Positions 8,646 to 17,719 of a stretch of DNA of 64,000 bases are shown piece after piece. Origin of the DNA: Alphaproteobacteria bacterium. GTDB taxonomy: Bacteria; Pseudomonadota; Alphaproteobacteria; Rhodobacterales; Rhodobacteraceae. The DNA lies in NCBI GenBank assembly GCA_030427145.1, contig JAUHWT010000009.1, forward strand, positions 62,001 through 126,000, in the 5' to 3' direction. The notes beneath the pieces were generated by a model. That model saw nothing but the letters and a program-made list of their open reading frames with translations, made no database searches and was not told the origin of the DNA. How positions within the stretch are numbered: position 1 is the stretch's first letter; each line of letters opens with the position of its first letter. Both the position numbers and the translations under genes were made by a program.

Positions 8646-9071
8646 CTGTCTCAGCACACTACGACGGTTGATCCCGTCACATCGGACCAGGCAGGCCGTC
8701 CTGCTTCCGAACAAACCGACAGCGGGACACTGCTGTCCACAATCCTGGCCTCACTCGATGACGACCAGGCCATTGATGTCACGACAATTCCACTTGCCGG
8801 AAAATCGGACATGGCGGATCACATGGTGATCGCCTCCGGTCGCTCCTCGCGTCAGGTGGCATCCATCTCCGAAAAACTTGTCGACCGTCTTAAGCATGAT
8901 CACGCGATCATTGCGCGGACCGAGGGCAAGGATACCGGGGACTGGGTTCTTCTGGATGCGGGCGACGTGATCGTTCACGTGTTCCGTCCTGAGGTGCGCG
9001 AGTTCTATGCGCTCGAAAAAATGTGGCAGCCAGAGGCCAAAACCGGTCGCAAGCCGGCTCCGCTCGCCTGA
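8646..9071 (+). CDS. rsfS: Ribosome silencing factor RsfS (probable CTG start)
   Basis: About 141 aa; the RsfS/Iojap family binds ribosomal protein L14 and blocks subunit joining during starvation. Family segments are clear: 'MVIASGRSSRQVASISEKLVDRLK', shortened here to its core IASGRSSRQVA, 'EGKDTGDWVLLDAGDVIVHVF' core (GDWVLLDAGDVIVH) and 'REFYALEKMW'. There is no ATG or GTG near the N-terminus. A strong GGAGG at 8633-8637 sits 8 nt before an in-frame CTG (8646), giving SQHTTTVDP; the alternative TTG at 8631 has no ribosome-binding site of its own. rlmH follows after 9 bp, the usual rsfS-rlmH pair. Confidence 0.88.
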   Translation: MSQHTTTVDPVTSDQAGRPASEQTDSGTLLSTILASLDDDQAIDVTTIPLAGKSDMADHMVIASGRSSRQVASISEKLVDRLKHDHAIIARTEGKDTGDWVLLDAGDVIVHVFRPEVREFYALEKMWQPEAKTGRKPAPLA

Positions 9072-9080
9072 GCCTGACAC

Positions 9081-9551
9081 TTGCGCCTGACACTTGTCGT
9101 CGTGGGCCGGCTGCGTTCCGGGCCCGAGGCGGATCTGGTCGATAACTATCTGACCAGGTTTGACCGCACCGGAAAACCGTCCGGCCTCGGACCGTCAAAG
9201 GTTGTCGAGGTTGAGAACAAACGCGGTGGCGGATCAGAGGCCGAAGCGGACCTGATCCTGAATGCCATCCCCAAAGGCGCCACCGTTGTGGCCCTTGACG
9301 AGCGTGGTCGAACGCTCACCTCTCCTTATTTTGCTCAAAAACTCCAGTCCTGGGCCGATACCGGCACACGCGACCTCGCGCTCATCATTGGCGGCGCGGA
9401 CGGTCTGACCAACGCCGTGCGCGACAGGGCCGACTTCCTGCTCTCTTTTGGCAAAATGGTCTGGCCCCACATGCTGGTGCGCGTGATGCTCTCAGAACAG
9501 CTCTACCGCGCCGCATCCATCCTCTCCGGCGGCCCCTACCACCGCAACTGA
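9081..9551 (+). CDS. rlmH: 23S rRNA pseudouridine(1915) N3-methyltransferase
   Basis: A 156-aa SPOUT-class methyltransferase that methylates pseudouridine 1915 of 23S rRNA on the assembled 70S ribosome. Diagnostic parts are the N-terminal 'VVVGRLRSGPE', the SAM-binding 'LIIGGADGL' and the knotted C-terminus ending 'GGPYHRN'. It starts at TTG 9081 (RLTLVVVG), 9 bp after rsfS, probably translated by coupling because no ribosome-binding site is visible. Length matches the family. Confidence 0.92.
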   Translation: MRLTLVVVGRLRSGPEADLVDNYLTRFDRTGKPSGLGPSKVVEVENKRGGGSEAEADLILNAIPKGATVVALDERGRTLTSPYFAQKLQSWADTGTRDLALIIGGADGLTNAVRDRADFLLSFGKMVWPHMLVRVMLSEQLYRAASILSGGPYHRN

Positions 9552-9726
9552 TCCCGTCGTTTTCCAAAGGATTCCCTGCACGGAGCAGCGGCATAGCCTT
9601 GCATTCCGCATCAGGAGGGGAAGGCTAATACAACCAGGACAATACTGGTTCGTTACTGACACATTATTTCGGAAAACGGGAATTTCATGTTATAAATATT
9701 CATTGAATCTATTTATGGAGTCAATA

Positions 9727-10095
9727 ATGGCTTGTTTTTCAACAAAATTGACTGCGATCTGGACCACTATAGTACTGCTTCTCTCCGCCACAATCACGGC
9801 CAACGCCACACCAACCTGCGGTCACCTGCACTCTCACGTCCCGGAAGAAATGACGCCAACCGCCCTTTCGCCCGGCGCGGCCTCGGACATCCCGATGATC
9901 GAACTGGTGCTCACTGCCTGTCAGAAAGAGCAATGCCAGGAGTTCTCTCTCTTCTACGATCCCTACCGAATTTCCCTGATGACCTGCATGATCGTCGGCC
10001 AACAGGAGGCCGCCCGTTGGAAGGCCTCCCACCCCAACTGGGAAATCAAACGCTGGTCCTGCCGCCTTAGCCGTCCCGGCGAGGAACACGTTTGA
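9727..10095 (+). CDS. Small secreted cysteine-containing protein, unrecognised
   Basis: A 122-aa protein with a convincing signal peptide (LTAIWTTIVLLLSATITANA, cleavage near residue 32). The mature part is about 90 aa with five cysteines (PTCGH, TACQKEQCQEF, LMTCMI, WSCRL), suggesting periplasmic disulfides. I do not recognise the family. The ATG at 9727 follows a GGAG at 9717-9720 by 6 nt; in-frame ATG 9715 and TTG 9703 are less likely. The upstream 150 bp are AT-rich compared with neighbours, consistent with its own promoter. It faces the petABC terminator. Confidence 0.6.
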   Translation: MACFSTKLTAIWTTIVLLLSATITANATPTCGHLHSHVPEEMTPTALSPGAASDIPMIELVLTACQKEQCQEFSLFYDPYRISLMTCMIVGQQEAARWKASHPNWEIKRWSCRLSRPGEEHV

Positions 10096-10131
10096 AGCCG
10101 CACAAAGGCTGAAATCTGGCGGCCCGCAACG

Positions 10132-10158
10132 AAAAAGGGCGAACCCGCGGGTCCGCCC
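10132..10158 (-). terminator. Rho-independent terminator of petABC
   Basis: On the minus strand GGGCGGACCC / GGGTTCGCCC forms a 10-bp stem with one mismatch and a 2-nt loop, followed directly by five Ts. It lies 30 bp past the cytochrome c1 stop. Confidence 0.8.
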
Positions 10159-10188
10159 TAAATCTCTTACACTGCCTGAACCTTCAGG

Positions 10189-10986
10189 TCAGTGATCTTT
10201 TCCCTTATGCGGCGCCCAAAGCTTCTTGTTGGTGAAGTAGAGCAGCACGGTCAGGATCGTCAGGAAAAGAACCGCGGTGAGACCACCGGCCTTGCGATTC
10301 ATCATCTTGGGCTCCGCCGTCCACATCAGGAACGCGGACACGTCCTTCGCCATCTGCTCCTCCGTCGCCGGAGTGCCGTCCTCGTATTCCACGAGATCCG
10401 GCATCAGAACCGGGTTCATGGCCATCAGACCGCCATACGCCGTGTTCTCATACAGAACCACACCGGCCTGCTCCTCTTCATGGCCGGTAAAGCCAAGGAG
10501 CATGGAGGCGATGTATTCCGGTCCACCCATACCGCGAACCAGCTGGTTGATACCGGTGCCGGCCGGGCCGTGGAAACCCGCGCGGGCCTTCGCCATCAGC
10601 GTCAGATCCGGCGCGTTGGACAGGGCCGACTCACCAAACTTGTCCGTCGGTGTCGCCGGGCGGAAATCGTCGAGTTCCGGGTCAAACACCTCAAACTGCG
10701 CGGCATAGGCCCGCATCTGAGCCTCTTCCATCGCAGGCCCACCCTCATCGGACAGGTTGCGGTAATTGAGGAACTTCAATCCGTGACAGGCCGCGCAAAC
10801 CTCAGTGTAGACCTGTAGACCACGCTGAAGCTGCGCCTGGTCGTAACTTCCGAACGGACCCTCAAACGAGAAGCTGTAGTCCGTGACGTGGGCTTCCCCG
10901 TCTCCCGCGGCGAGAGCCTGCCCGCCAACCAGAAGGCCAAGAGCGGCCAGACCGGAGAAAACGGTATTCTTGATCATGTTTCCCAT
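10189..10986 (-). CDS. petC: Cytochrome c1 of the bc1 complex
   Basis: A 265-aa heme-c subunit of ubiquinol:cytochrome c oxidoreductase, passing electrons from the Rieske centre to soluble or membrane cytochrome c. It has a signal peptide (about residues 1-26, ending QALAA), the heme motif CAACH at about residues 54-58, a methionine-rich region around 'NPVLMPDL', and a single C-terminal membrane anchor ([14 protein letters not shown]) with a short basic tail. Last gene of petABC, followed by a strong terminator. ATG codons at M1 and M4 are both possible starts. Confidence 0.95.
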   Translation of the reverse strand: MGNMIKNTVFSGLAALGLLVGGQALAAGDGEAHVTDYSFSFEGPFGSYDQAQLQRGLQVYTEVCAACHGLKFLNYRNLSDEGGPAMEEAQMRAYAAQFEVFDPELDDFRPATPTDKFGESALSNAPDLTLMAKARAGFHGPAGTGINQLVRGMGGPEYIASMLLGFTGHEEEQAGVVLYENTAYGGLMAMNPVLMPDLVEYEDGTPATEEQMAKDVSAFLMWTAEPKMMNRKAGGLTAVLFLTILTVLLYFTNKKLWAPHKGKDH

Positions 10987-10997
10987 TTCCCCGCTCC

Positions 10998-12302
10998 TTA
11001 TTCAGCCGGAGTCGCGGCACCGGATGATGCCTTTTCGCCGTAATGCGCCTTGAAGTCCGCCTCGATCGTTTCCGGCTGCTCCAGGGGCCGCTCAAACAGA
11101 CCCAGCAGAGGCAGGATGATCAGGAAGTAGGAGAACCAGTAGAGCGTTCCGATCTGCGAGATGATGACGAAGGGCTGCTCGGCCGGCATCGCACCACACC
11201 ACATCAGAAGGAAGAAATCGAACACCAGGATCCAGAACCAGACCTTGAAGCGCGGACGGTAGCGGCCCGAACGCACCCGGCTCGTATCCAACCACGGCAC
11301 CAGGAACATCACAATGATCGACCCGAACATCGCGATCACACCGCCGAGCTTGGAGTTGATGAACAGGATGTCAAAGGTGATCGCCCGCAGCATCGCATAG
11401 AACGGCAGGAAGTACCATTCGGGCACGATATGCGCCGGCGTCTGAAGCGCGTTGGCTTCAATATAGTTGTCCGGGTGGCCAAGGAAGTTCGGCATAAAAC
11501 CAACCAGCGCCGCGAAAATCACCAGGATCAACATCAGCGCGAACAGGTCCTTGATCACGAAATACGGCCAGAACGGCAGCGTATCCTTCGCCGCGTCCGC
11601 CTTGGACGTGCGCCGCACCTCAACACCGGTCGGGTTGTTGTTGCCCGTGGTGTGGAAGGCCCAGATGTGAACCGCAACCAGAGCCGCAATCACGAAGGGC
11701 AGCAGGTAATGCAGCGAGAAGAACCGTGTCAGCGTCGCGTTATCAACGGCCGGTCCACCCAGAAGCCAGGTCTGAATGCTCTCACCGACGAGCGGGATCG
11801 CACCAAACAGACCGGTGATAACCGTCGCACCCCAGAAGGACATCTGACCCCAGGGCAGAACGTAGCCCATAAAGCCCGTGGCCATCATCAGAAGGAAGAT
11901 GAGCATCCCGATGATCCAGGTGATCTCACGCGGCGCCTTGTAGGAACCGTAGTACAGGCCCCTGAAAATATGGGCATAAACCGCGATGAAGAACAGCGAG
12001 GCGCCATTCATGTGCAGATAGCGCAGCGCCCATCCGCCGTTCACGTCGCGCATGATGTGCTCAACGGAGGAGAAGGCCAGCGTGGTGTCGGGAGTGTAGT
12101 GCATGACCAGCGTGATGCCGGTGATGATCTGCAGTGCCAGACAGAATGTCAGAACGATGCCCCAGATCCACATCCAGTTCAGGTTCTTCGGCGTCGGGAT
12201 CGTCAGGGTCGAGACCACCAGCCCAATAATCGGCAGACGGCTCTCAACCCATTTTTCCGGAGCTGTCTTCGGCTCGTAATGATCGTGCGGAATTCCACTC
12301 AT
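10998..12302 (-). CDS. petB: Cytochrome b of the bc1 complex
   Basis: A 434-aa, eight-helix integral membrane subunit carrying the two b hemes and the Qo and Qi quinone sites. The Qo-site PEWY motif is visible in '[13 protein letters not shown]', and heme-ligand histidines lie in '[21 protein letters not shown]' (core [14 protein letters not shown]) and '[11 protein letters not shown]'. The gene is 14 bp after petA and 11 bp before petC. The extended C-terminus ([13 protein letters not shown]) is typical of the Rhodobacter type. Confidence 0.96.
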   Translation of the reverse strand: MSGIPHDHYEPKTAPEKWVESRLPIIGLVVSTLTIPTPKNLNWMWIWGIVLTFCLALQIITGITLVMHYTPDTTLAFSSVEHIMRDVNGGWALRYLHMNGASLFFIAVYAHIFRGLYYGSYKAPREITWIIGMLIFLLMMATGFMGYVLPWGQMSFWGATVITGLFGAIPLVGESIQTWLLGGPAVDNATLTRFFSLHYLLPFVIAALVAVHIWAFHTTGNNNPTGVEVRRTSKADAAKDTLPFWPYFVIKDLFALMLILVIFAALVGFMPNFLGHPDNYIEANALQTPAHIVPEWYFLPFYAMLRAITFDILFINSKLGGVIAMFGSIIVMFLVPWLDTSRVRSGRYRPRFKVWFWILVFDFFLLMWCGAMPAEQPFVIISQIGTLYWFSYFLIILPLLGLFERPLEQPETIEADFKAHYGEKASSGAATPAE

Positions 12303-12316
12303 GTCCTGTACCTCCC

Positions 12317-12877
12317 TCAGCCCAGCTCAATCACGGTGTCGGATACAAACCGTGCAAGCGGAATGTGCAGGTTCTCCGGCGCCGGGCCTTTGCGGATGCG
12401 ACCCGCAGTGTCGTAATGCGATCCGTGGCAGGGGCAGAACCAGCCGTCAAAATCACCCGCGTCACCCAGCGGCACACAGCCCAGGTGCGTACACACGCCA
12501 ACCATGACCAGCCATTCGCCCGTTTCGTCCAGCGCGCGGTTCTGGTCCTCGGCATCTGAATCAGCGGCGAGGTTCGGGTTGCGTGACAGCCCATCCTTCA
12601 GATCGCTCATCGGCACCTCGCGGGCCTCCTCGATCTCGGCTTCCGTTCTGCGACGGATAAAAACCGGCTTGCCGAGGAACTTGACCGTAAGCTGACTGCC
12701 CGGCTCAACACTGGACACGTCCACCTGGATGGAGGCCAGCGCCTGCACATCCGCGCTGGGGTTCATCTGGTTGATCAGCGGCCAAACCGCAGCACCAGCT
12801 GTCACTGCGCCGGCCGCTCCGGTTGCTACATATAGGAAGTCCCTACGGGTGCCGCCTTGGTCTTCAACGTGGGCCAC
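12317..12877 (-). CDS. petA: Rieske iron-sulfur subunit of the bc1 complex
   Basis: A 186-aa Tat-exported, membrane-anchored [2Fe-2S] protein. The twin-arginine motif GTRRDFLY starts the anchor, and the cluster boxes CTHLGC and CPCHGSHYD carry the two Cys/two His ligands and the disulfide cysteines. I prefer GTG 12877 (MAHVEDQGG): an AAGGAG lies 8 nt upstream and the N-terminus then lines up with the Rhodobacter Rieske protein. The in-frame ATG two codons earlier (12883) is only 2-3 nt from that ribosome-binding site. First gene of petABC; it has a divergent control region with trmL. Confidence 0.95.
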   Translation of the reverse strand: MAHVEDQGGTRRDFLYVATGAAGAVTAGAAVWPLINQMNPSADVQALASIQVDVSSVEPGSQLTVKFLGKPVFIRRRTEAEIEEAREVPMSDLKDGLSRNPNLAADSDAEDQNRALDETGEWLVMVGVCTHLGCVPLGDAGDFDGWFCPCHGSHYDTAGRIRKGPAPENLHIPLARFVSDTVIELG

Positions 12878-13032
12878 GCACATTTCTCCTTGCCTAAGCC
12901 CCTTGCAAAGGGCGCGGGTCGATACGGGGCCAAAGAGGGAATTGGCCCGGATTTTGAATTGGTTTAATCACTTCTGCGCCATTGGTCCAGCCGGGATCAA
13001 CAGTGTTTGGTAGCCTGGAGGGGATTTAAACC

Positions 13033-13491
13033 GTGACTATTGCACTTGCGGCATACCAGCCCGACATCGCGCCCAATCTTGGCGCCATGATTCGCCTCGC
13101 CAGCTGTTTTGCCGCCGACCTCCACGTAATCGGTCCCTGCGGTTTCCCGATGTCCGACAAGGCGCTTCGCCGCGCCGCTATGGATTACGCCGGCAACGTG
13201 GAAACCCGCCACCACTCCTCGTGGAACGCCTTTCTTGACCTTCCGCCTTCTGGTCGGCTTGTTCTCATGACCACCCGTGGCGCAACTCCCCTTTGGGATT
13301 TCGGCTTTGCGCCGACCGACATCGTAATCATGGGCCGCGAATCCGCCGGCGTACCGGATGAGGTCCACGACCGCGTCGATGCACGCATACTGATTCCCAT
13401 GCCCGGCGGTGGACGCAGCCTCAATGTCGCAACCGCAGCGGGCATCGCCCTGGCCGAAGCCTCACGGCAGCTCAGACCCGGCCACCTTTGA
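13033..13491 (+). CDS. trmL: tRNA (cytidine/uridine-34 2'-O)-methyltransferase TrmL
   Basis: A 152-aa SpoU-class SPOUT enzyme that 2'-O-methylates the wobble base of tRNA-Leu. Visible are 'PNLGAMIRLASCF', 'GRESAGVPDEV' and the C-terminal knot 'PMPGGGRSLNVATAAGI'. Translation starts at GTG 13033 with a GGAGGGG upstream at about 13018. Its 3' end overlaps the convergent EamA gene by 30 bp. Length fits the family. Confidence 0.9.
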   Translation: MTIALAAYQPDIAPNLGAMIRLASCFAADLHVIGPCGFPMSDKALRRAAMDYAGNVETRHHSSWNAFLDLPPSGRLVLMTTRGATPLWDFGFAPTDIVIMGRESAGVPDEVHDRVDARILIPMPGGGRSLNVATAAGIALAEASRQLRPGHL

Positions 13492-14382
13492 GGCCGCCGC
13501 CCGCTCGCGCAAAATCGCCAGCAGAACAATCCCCGCCACCACCATCGCGGCCCCAAGGATCGCAACCAGGTCGGGCAGAACGCCAAAAACCCCAAAATCA
13601 TAGAGCGCGGCAAACACCAGCGTGGAATAGATCGCGGGCATGACATGGCTCGCCTGCCCGCGTTTCATCGCCTGAATGAACAGAGACTGCGCACAGATCA
13701 TCGCAAACCCGAGACAGGCCAGCAGACGCCACTGCTCCGCACTCGGCGGAACCCAGACAAAACTTGCCGCCGTTATCGCGATAATCGCGCCCATACCGTT
13801 ATTAATCAGCAAAATCCGCACCGGCGGTTCACCCGCATTGGTCAACCGCTTGATGATAACAGCCTCAACGCCCATCAGCACCGCCGCCGCCAGCGCAATC
13901 AAAGCGGCCGGCTGAAACGCATCCGTCCCCGGCCGGATCAGCACCATTGCTCCAAAAAGCGCAAGGCCCGCCGCTGCCAGCCTGCGCGGACCAATGCTCT
14001 CACCGAGCAGCAGAATGGCCAGGCCCATGGTCACAAGCGGATTGAGGAACGTAATCGCCGTCGCATCCGCCAGCGGCATGCGCGACGCGGCGGCAAACAT
14101 GCAGGTCACGCCAAGCCACCCGGAGGCCGACCGCGCAAGATGCGATCCCCAGAGAGCCCCATGAAACCCCGGCCGGGCAAACAGCGCAAATGTTGATATG
14201 GCGAGGAAGGCAAACCCGAACCTCCCGGCGCTGATCTGAAGCGGATGCAACGGCTCACCGCCCACACCCACGCCCAGCGCCTTGGCGATTAGCGACGTCA
14301 CCGCCACCAGCGCCCCGGCGCCCGCCATCAGCACAATGGCCAGAACCGACCGCTGCGCGGGTATCCCGTCCGCAGGCATCAT
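13462..14382 (-). CDS. EamA/DMT family transporter
   Basis: A 306-aa inner-membrane protein with about ten helices in two EamA repeats, typical of drug/metabolite exporters and nucleotide-precursor or amino-acid effluxers. The first repeat ends at 'LLLGESIGPRRLAAAGLALFG' (core GESIGPRRL), a recurring EamA motif. It is read convergently with trmL and lies 24 bp downstream of an MFS gene on the same strand, so both may share a transcript. The substrate is unknown. Confidence 0.85.
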   Translation of the reverse strand: MMPADGIPAQRSVLAIVLMAGAGALVAVTSLIAKALGVGVGGEPLHPLQISAGRFGFAFLAISTFALFARPGFHGALWGSHLARSASGWLGVTCMFAAASRMPLADATAITFLNPLVTMGLAILLLGESIGPRRLAAAGLALFGAMVLIRPGTDAFQPAALIALAAAVLMGVEAVIIKRLTNAGEPPVRILLINNGMGAIIAITAASFVWVPPSAEQWRLLACLGFAMICAQSLFIQAMKRGQASHVMPAIYSTLVFAALYDFGVFGVLPDLVAILGAAMVVAGIVLLAILRERAAASKVAGSELP

Positions 14383-14406
14383 CCCGTCACAACCACGCGA
14401 AACATG

Positions 14407-15663
14407 TCAGTGCGGCAACTCAACCGGCTCGTCCTCGGACACGCCAAACAGCCGGCCTTTCTCAGTGATCATCACGAGAAGCAGACACCCAAGACCACAG
14501 GCCGCAAACCCCATGAGCAGAGGCCCGCTCGTACCGTCAAACAAATGCCCGATATAGCCACCAAACGCCGCTGCCATCATCGTGGTCACCGACCCGATAA
14601 ACGACGACGCCGTCCCGGCAATATCAGCCATCGGCTCCATTGCCAGCGCATTCAGGTTCGGCATCAGAACCCCGAAGAAGAAGAAATTCAGCCCGATCAG
14701 CACCGCGAACCCGGCCACCGGCGGCGCACCCACCGTCCAAAACAGCCCCACATGGACGAGCGCCACGGTCACAAAACCGAGGATCGCGAAATGGGACATG
14801 CGCCGCATGCCAATGCGCTCAACCAGCCGGCTGTTGAAAATCGACGCCAGCATCATCGCGCAGGCGATGCTGCCAAACCAGAACGGGAACAGTCTGCCGG
14901 TTGCGTAGAAATCCTGAAACACCTGCTGCGCCGAGTTTACATACCCCATCAGGGCACCAAAGATGACGCCACCTGCAACCGTATAGCCCAGTGTCACCCG
15001 GTTGGTCGCGGCCTTGGCAATCGCCTTGCCAAGAGTACCCCAGGCCAGAGGCTTGCGCCGCTCTTCCGGCAGGGTCTCGGGCAGCGAAACAACCATCCAA
15101 ACGTAAGCCGAAACGCCCGCCACAAACAGAAGCCCAAAAATCATCCTCCAGCTGCCTACCGCCAGCACGGCGGTTCCGACCAGCGGCGCAATCGCCGGAA
15201 TCATGATAAAGATCATCATGACAAAGGACATGACCTTCGCCATCTCACGTCCGCCATAGATGTCCCGAATGATCGCCGTGCTGACAATCCGCGCCGCCGC
15301 ACAGCCAAACCCCTGCAAAAACCGCGCGAACAGGAACCAGCCAAAGACACCGAGGAACGACGCGGCCACGGTCGCAATGCAAAACAGCGCAATCCCGGTC
15401 AGCAGCACCCGCTTCCGCCCAAAGCTGTCAGAGAGCGGACCATAGAGAATCTGCCCAAAGGCAAACCCGAACATGTAGGACGATATCGTCTGCTGCTGCT
15501 GGTTCCCATCCCCCAGCGCAAACGCCTGCTGGATCTGCGGCAACGCGGGCAGCATCACGTCAATGGACATTGCCGTCAGCCCCATAAGAAGAGCCATCAT
15601 GGCGACGAATACCGGAAACGCAGGCACGGGCCGCGCCGTCGGGGCGGACGAAGGTTGGGACAT
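14407..15663 (-). CDS. MFS transporter, Bcr/CflA drug-resistance type
   Basis: A 418-aa, 12-helix major facilitator of the DHA1 Bcr/CflA group (drug/H+ antiport or metabolite export). The group signature after helix 2, 'GQILYGPLSDSFGRKRVLL' (19 aa), and the motif-C-like helix 5 are present; the N-terminus 'MSIDVMLPALPQI' is typical of Bcr. The start MSQPSSAP at 15663 is preferred to the longer open frame (to 15813), which adds 50 residues with no family resemblance. The real substrate is unknown. Confidence 0.85.
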   Translation of the reverse strand: MSQPSSAPTARPVPAFPVFVAMMALLMGLTAMSIDVMLPALPQIQQAFALGDGNQQQQTISSYMFGFAFGQILYGPLSDSFGRKRVLLTGIALFCIATVAASFLGVFGWFLFARFLQGFGCAAARIVSTAIIRDIYGGREMAKVMSFVMMIFIMIPAIAPLVGTAVLAVGSWRMIFGLLFVAGVSAYVWMVVSLPETLPEERRKPLAWGTLGKAIAKAATNRVTLGYTVAGGVIFGALMGYVNSAQQVFQDFYATGRLFPFWFGSIACAMMLASIFNSRLVERIGMRRMSHFAILGFVTVALVHVGLFWTVGAPPVAGFAVLIGLNFFFFGVLMPNLNALAMEPMADIAGTASSFIGSVTTMMAAAFGGYIGHLFDGTSGPLLMGFAACGLGCLLLVMITEKGRLFGVSEDEPVELPH

Positions 15664-15898
15664 GGGAACCAATGTAATCTGGATAAAGGGCTGAATTGCC
15701 TGCCCCTGCGTAACACCATCCCCGCCAGACATCCATGCCTCAGGCGAAAAAAGCGAAACGAAACCGTTCAGAAGGTGGAAACACATTGTGTCGGCACCGG
15801 CCGCTCGCGCCACTGCTTTCGCATGACCTCAACGCCCCCGGGGCTTCCACCCGACGTCCGACCGGAGTAAGGAACACCGGCAACCGGAGTGAATATAC

Positions 15899-16999
15899 AT
15901 GTCGTTCAATACATTCGGCCGCCTGTTCCAGGTCACGACCTGGGGTGAAAGCCACGGACCCGCCCTTGGCGCAACCGTCGACGGATGTCCGCCGGGCGTT
16001 GCCCTGACCGAGGCCGACATTCAGCCCTGGCTTGAAGCCCGCAAACCGGGGCAGAACAAATACACCACCCAGCGTCGGGAACCCGATCAGGTCGAAATCC
16101 TCTCTGGCACCTTCGAGGGCAAGACCACCGGCACCCCCATTCAGCTGATGATCCGCAATACGGATCAGCGCTCAAAAGACTACGGCGACATCGTCCAGAA
16201 GTTCCGCCCCGGCCACGCCGACATCACCTATTACCAGAAATACGGCATCCGCGATCACCGCGGCGGCGGGCGTTCGTCGGCCCGCGAAACCGCCGCCCGC
16301 GTCGCCGCCGGTGGCATCGCCCGCAAGGTACTCGCCGACCTTCTGCCCGACCTCAAAATCCGCGGAGCAATGGTCCAGATGGGCGCCACCGGCATCAACC
16401 GCGACGCCTGGGACTGGGACATCATCCGCGACAACCCCTTCTGGTGCCCCGACGCGGCCACGGCGGAGACCTGGGCTGATGAGCTCGACGCCCTGCGCAA
16501 ATCCGGCAACTCGGTGGGCGCCATCATCGAGGTCCAGGCCGCCGGCGTTCCCGCAGGCCTCGGCGCACCCGTTTACGCCAAATTCGACAGCGACCTCGCC
16601 TGCGCCCTCATGACCATCAATGCGGTGAAGGGCGTTGAGATTGGTGCGGGCATGTCCGCCGCCATGCTCACGGGCGTCGACAATGCCGATGAAATAAGCA
16701 TGGGCGAAAACGGTCCCGAGTTTTCCTCCAACCACGCGGGCGGCGTCCTCGGCGGCATCACCACCGGCCAGGACATCATCGCCCGCTTCGCAGTCAAACC
16801 CACCTCCTCGATCCTCTCCACCCGAAAAACGATCACCATCTCCGGCGAAAACACCGAGATCGTCACCAAAGGCCGCCACGACCCCTGCGTCGGCATCCGC
16901 GCCGTCCCGGTCGGCGAAGCCATGCTCGCCTGCACAATCCTCGACCACTATCTGCTCCACCGCGGCCAGATTGGCGAGAACCAGGGACGGATTGGGTGA
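15899..16999 (+). CDS. aroC: Chorismate synthase
   Basis: A 366-aa, FMN-dependent enzyme converting EPSP to chorismate, the last step of the shikimate pathway. The signatures are '[14 protein letters not shown]' at the N-terminus, '[20 protein letters not shown]' (20 aa) in the middle and '[14 protein letters not shown]' near the C-terminus. The ATG at 15899 follows a GGAG by about 12 nt. The 235-bp upstream gap shared with the divergent MFS gene should contain its promoter. Confidence 0.97.
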   Translation: MSFNTFGRLFQVTTWGESHGPALGATVDGCPPGVALTEADIQPWLEARKPGQNKYTTQRREPDQVEILSGTFEGKTTGTPIQLMIRNTDQRSKDYGDIVQKFRPGHADITYYQKYGIRDHRGGGRSSARETAARVAAGGIARKVLADLLPDLKIRGAMVQMGATGINRDAWDWDIIRDNPFWCPDAATAETWADELDALRKSGNSVGAIIEVQAAGVPAGLGAPVYAKFDSDLACALMTINAVKGVEIGAGMSAAMLTGVDNADEISMGENGPEFSSNHAGGVLGGITTGQDIIARFAVKPTSSILSTRKTITISGENTEIVTKGRHDPCVGIRAVPVGEAMLACTILDHYLLHRGQIGENQGRIG

Positions 17000-17106
17000 T
17001 CACCGCCCGGCTTGTGCTTTACACAGGCGGGCATTATCGAAGAAATGAGACCCTACAGGCGGGGGCCATCCAGCATTCCCCGATCCCACAACGAGGACCA
17101 AAAACA

Positions 17107-17664
17107 ATGACTGGCAAATTTTCGAGACGTTCCGCACTGGCCGGTTTGGCCCTTCTTGCCGCAGCCCTCACGGCGCCCGCTGCCGAGGCCGACACGGCGG
17201 CGGAAATCGACGCGAAGGCGAACCTCGCGCTGAACTCGCTCCTAGCCAATTCCGAAACCGCCCAGGCCATCAACGAAAAGGCCCTCGCGGTGCTCGTGTT
17301 CCCCGATGTGGTCAAGGCGGGCTTTGGTGTCGGCGGCCTCTATGGTGAGGGCGTGCTCATCCGTGATGGCGTCTCCGCAGGCTACTACAACGTCGCCGCC
17401 GCCTCCTTCGGCCTTCAGCTCGGCGCGCAGTCCTACTCCCAGTTCCTTTACTTCATGACCGAGGGCGCGCTGAACACCCTGACCTCCCGCAAGGGCTTCG
17501 AGATCGGTGGCGACGCCAATGTGGCCGTGGTCAATGAGGGCGTCAGCGCCGAGATCAGCTCGATGACCATCCAGGATCCGATCGTGGCCTTCGTGACCAG
17601 CCAAAAAGGCCTCATGGCCGGCGTCACCATCGAAGGCTCCAAAATCACCGAAATCGACCGCTAG
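17107..17664 (+). CDS. SYLF-domain lipid-binding protein (Ysc84-like), exported
   Basis: A 185-aa periplasmic protein. A twin-arginine-like signal (FSRRSALAGLALLAAALTA, cleaved near residue 28) precedes a SYLF/DUF500 domain: 'KALAVLVFPDVVKAGFGVGG', 'SFGLQLGAQSYSQFLYFMT' and 'GLMAGVTIEGSKI'. SYLF domains bind membranes or phosphoinositides in eukaryotes; in bacteria the role is unclear. The ATG at 17107 is chosen because the signal peptide begins there; an open frame to 16996 is not signal-like. Confidence 0.85.
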   Translation: MTGKFSRRSALAGLALLAAALTAPAAEADTAAEIDAKANLALNSLLANSETAQAINEKALAVLVFPDVVKAGFGVGGLYGEGVLIRDGVSAGYYNVAAASFGLQLGAQSYSQFLYFMTEGALNTLTSRKGFEIGGDANVAVVNEGVSAEISSMTIQDPIVAFVTSQKGLMAGVTIEGSKITEIDR

Positions 17665-17719
17665 GCAGCCGCAGGCAGGCCCGGCACACCCGGGCCGCCA
17701 ACCCCCGGAGGACCCGTCC

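Noticed and set aside
14404-15870. A 488-codon open frame antisense to the MFS transporter
   Set aside because: Arg/His/Pro-rich composition and no recognisable domain; the MFS gene on the other strand explains the region.
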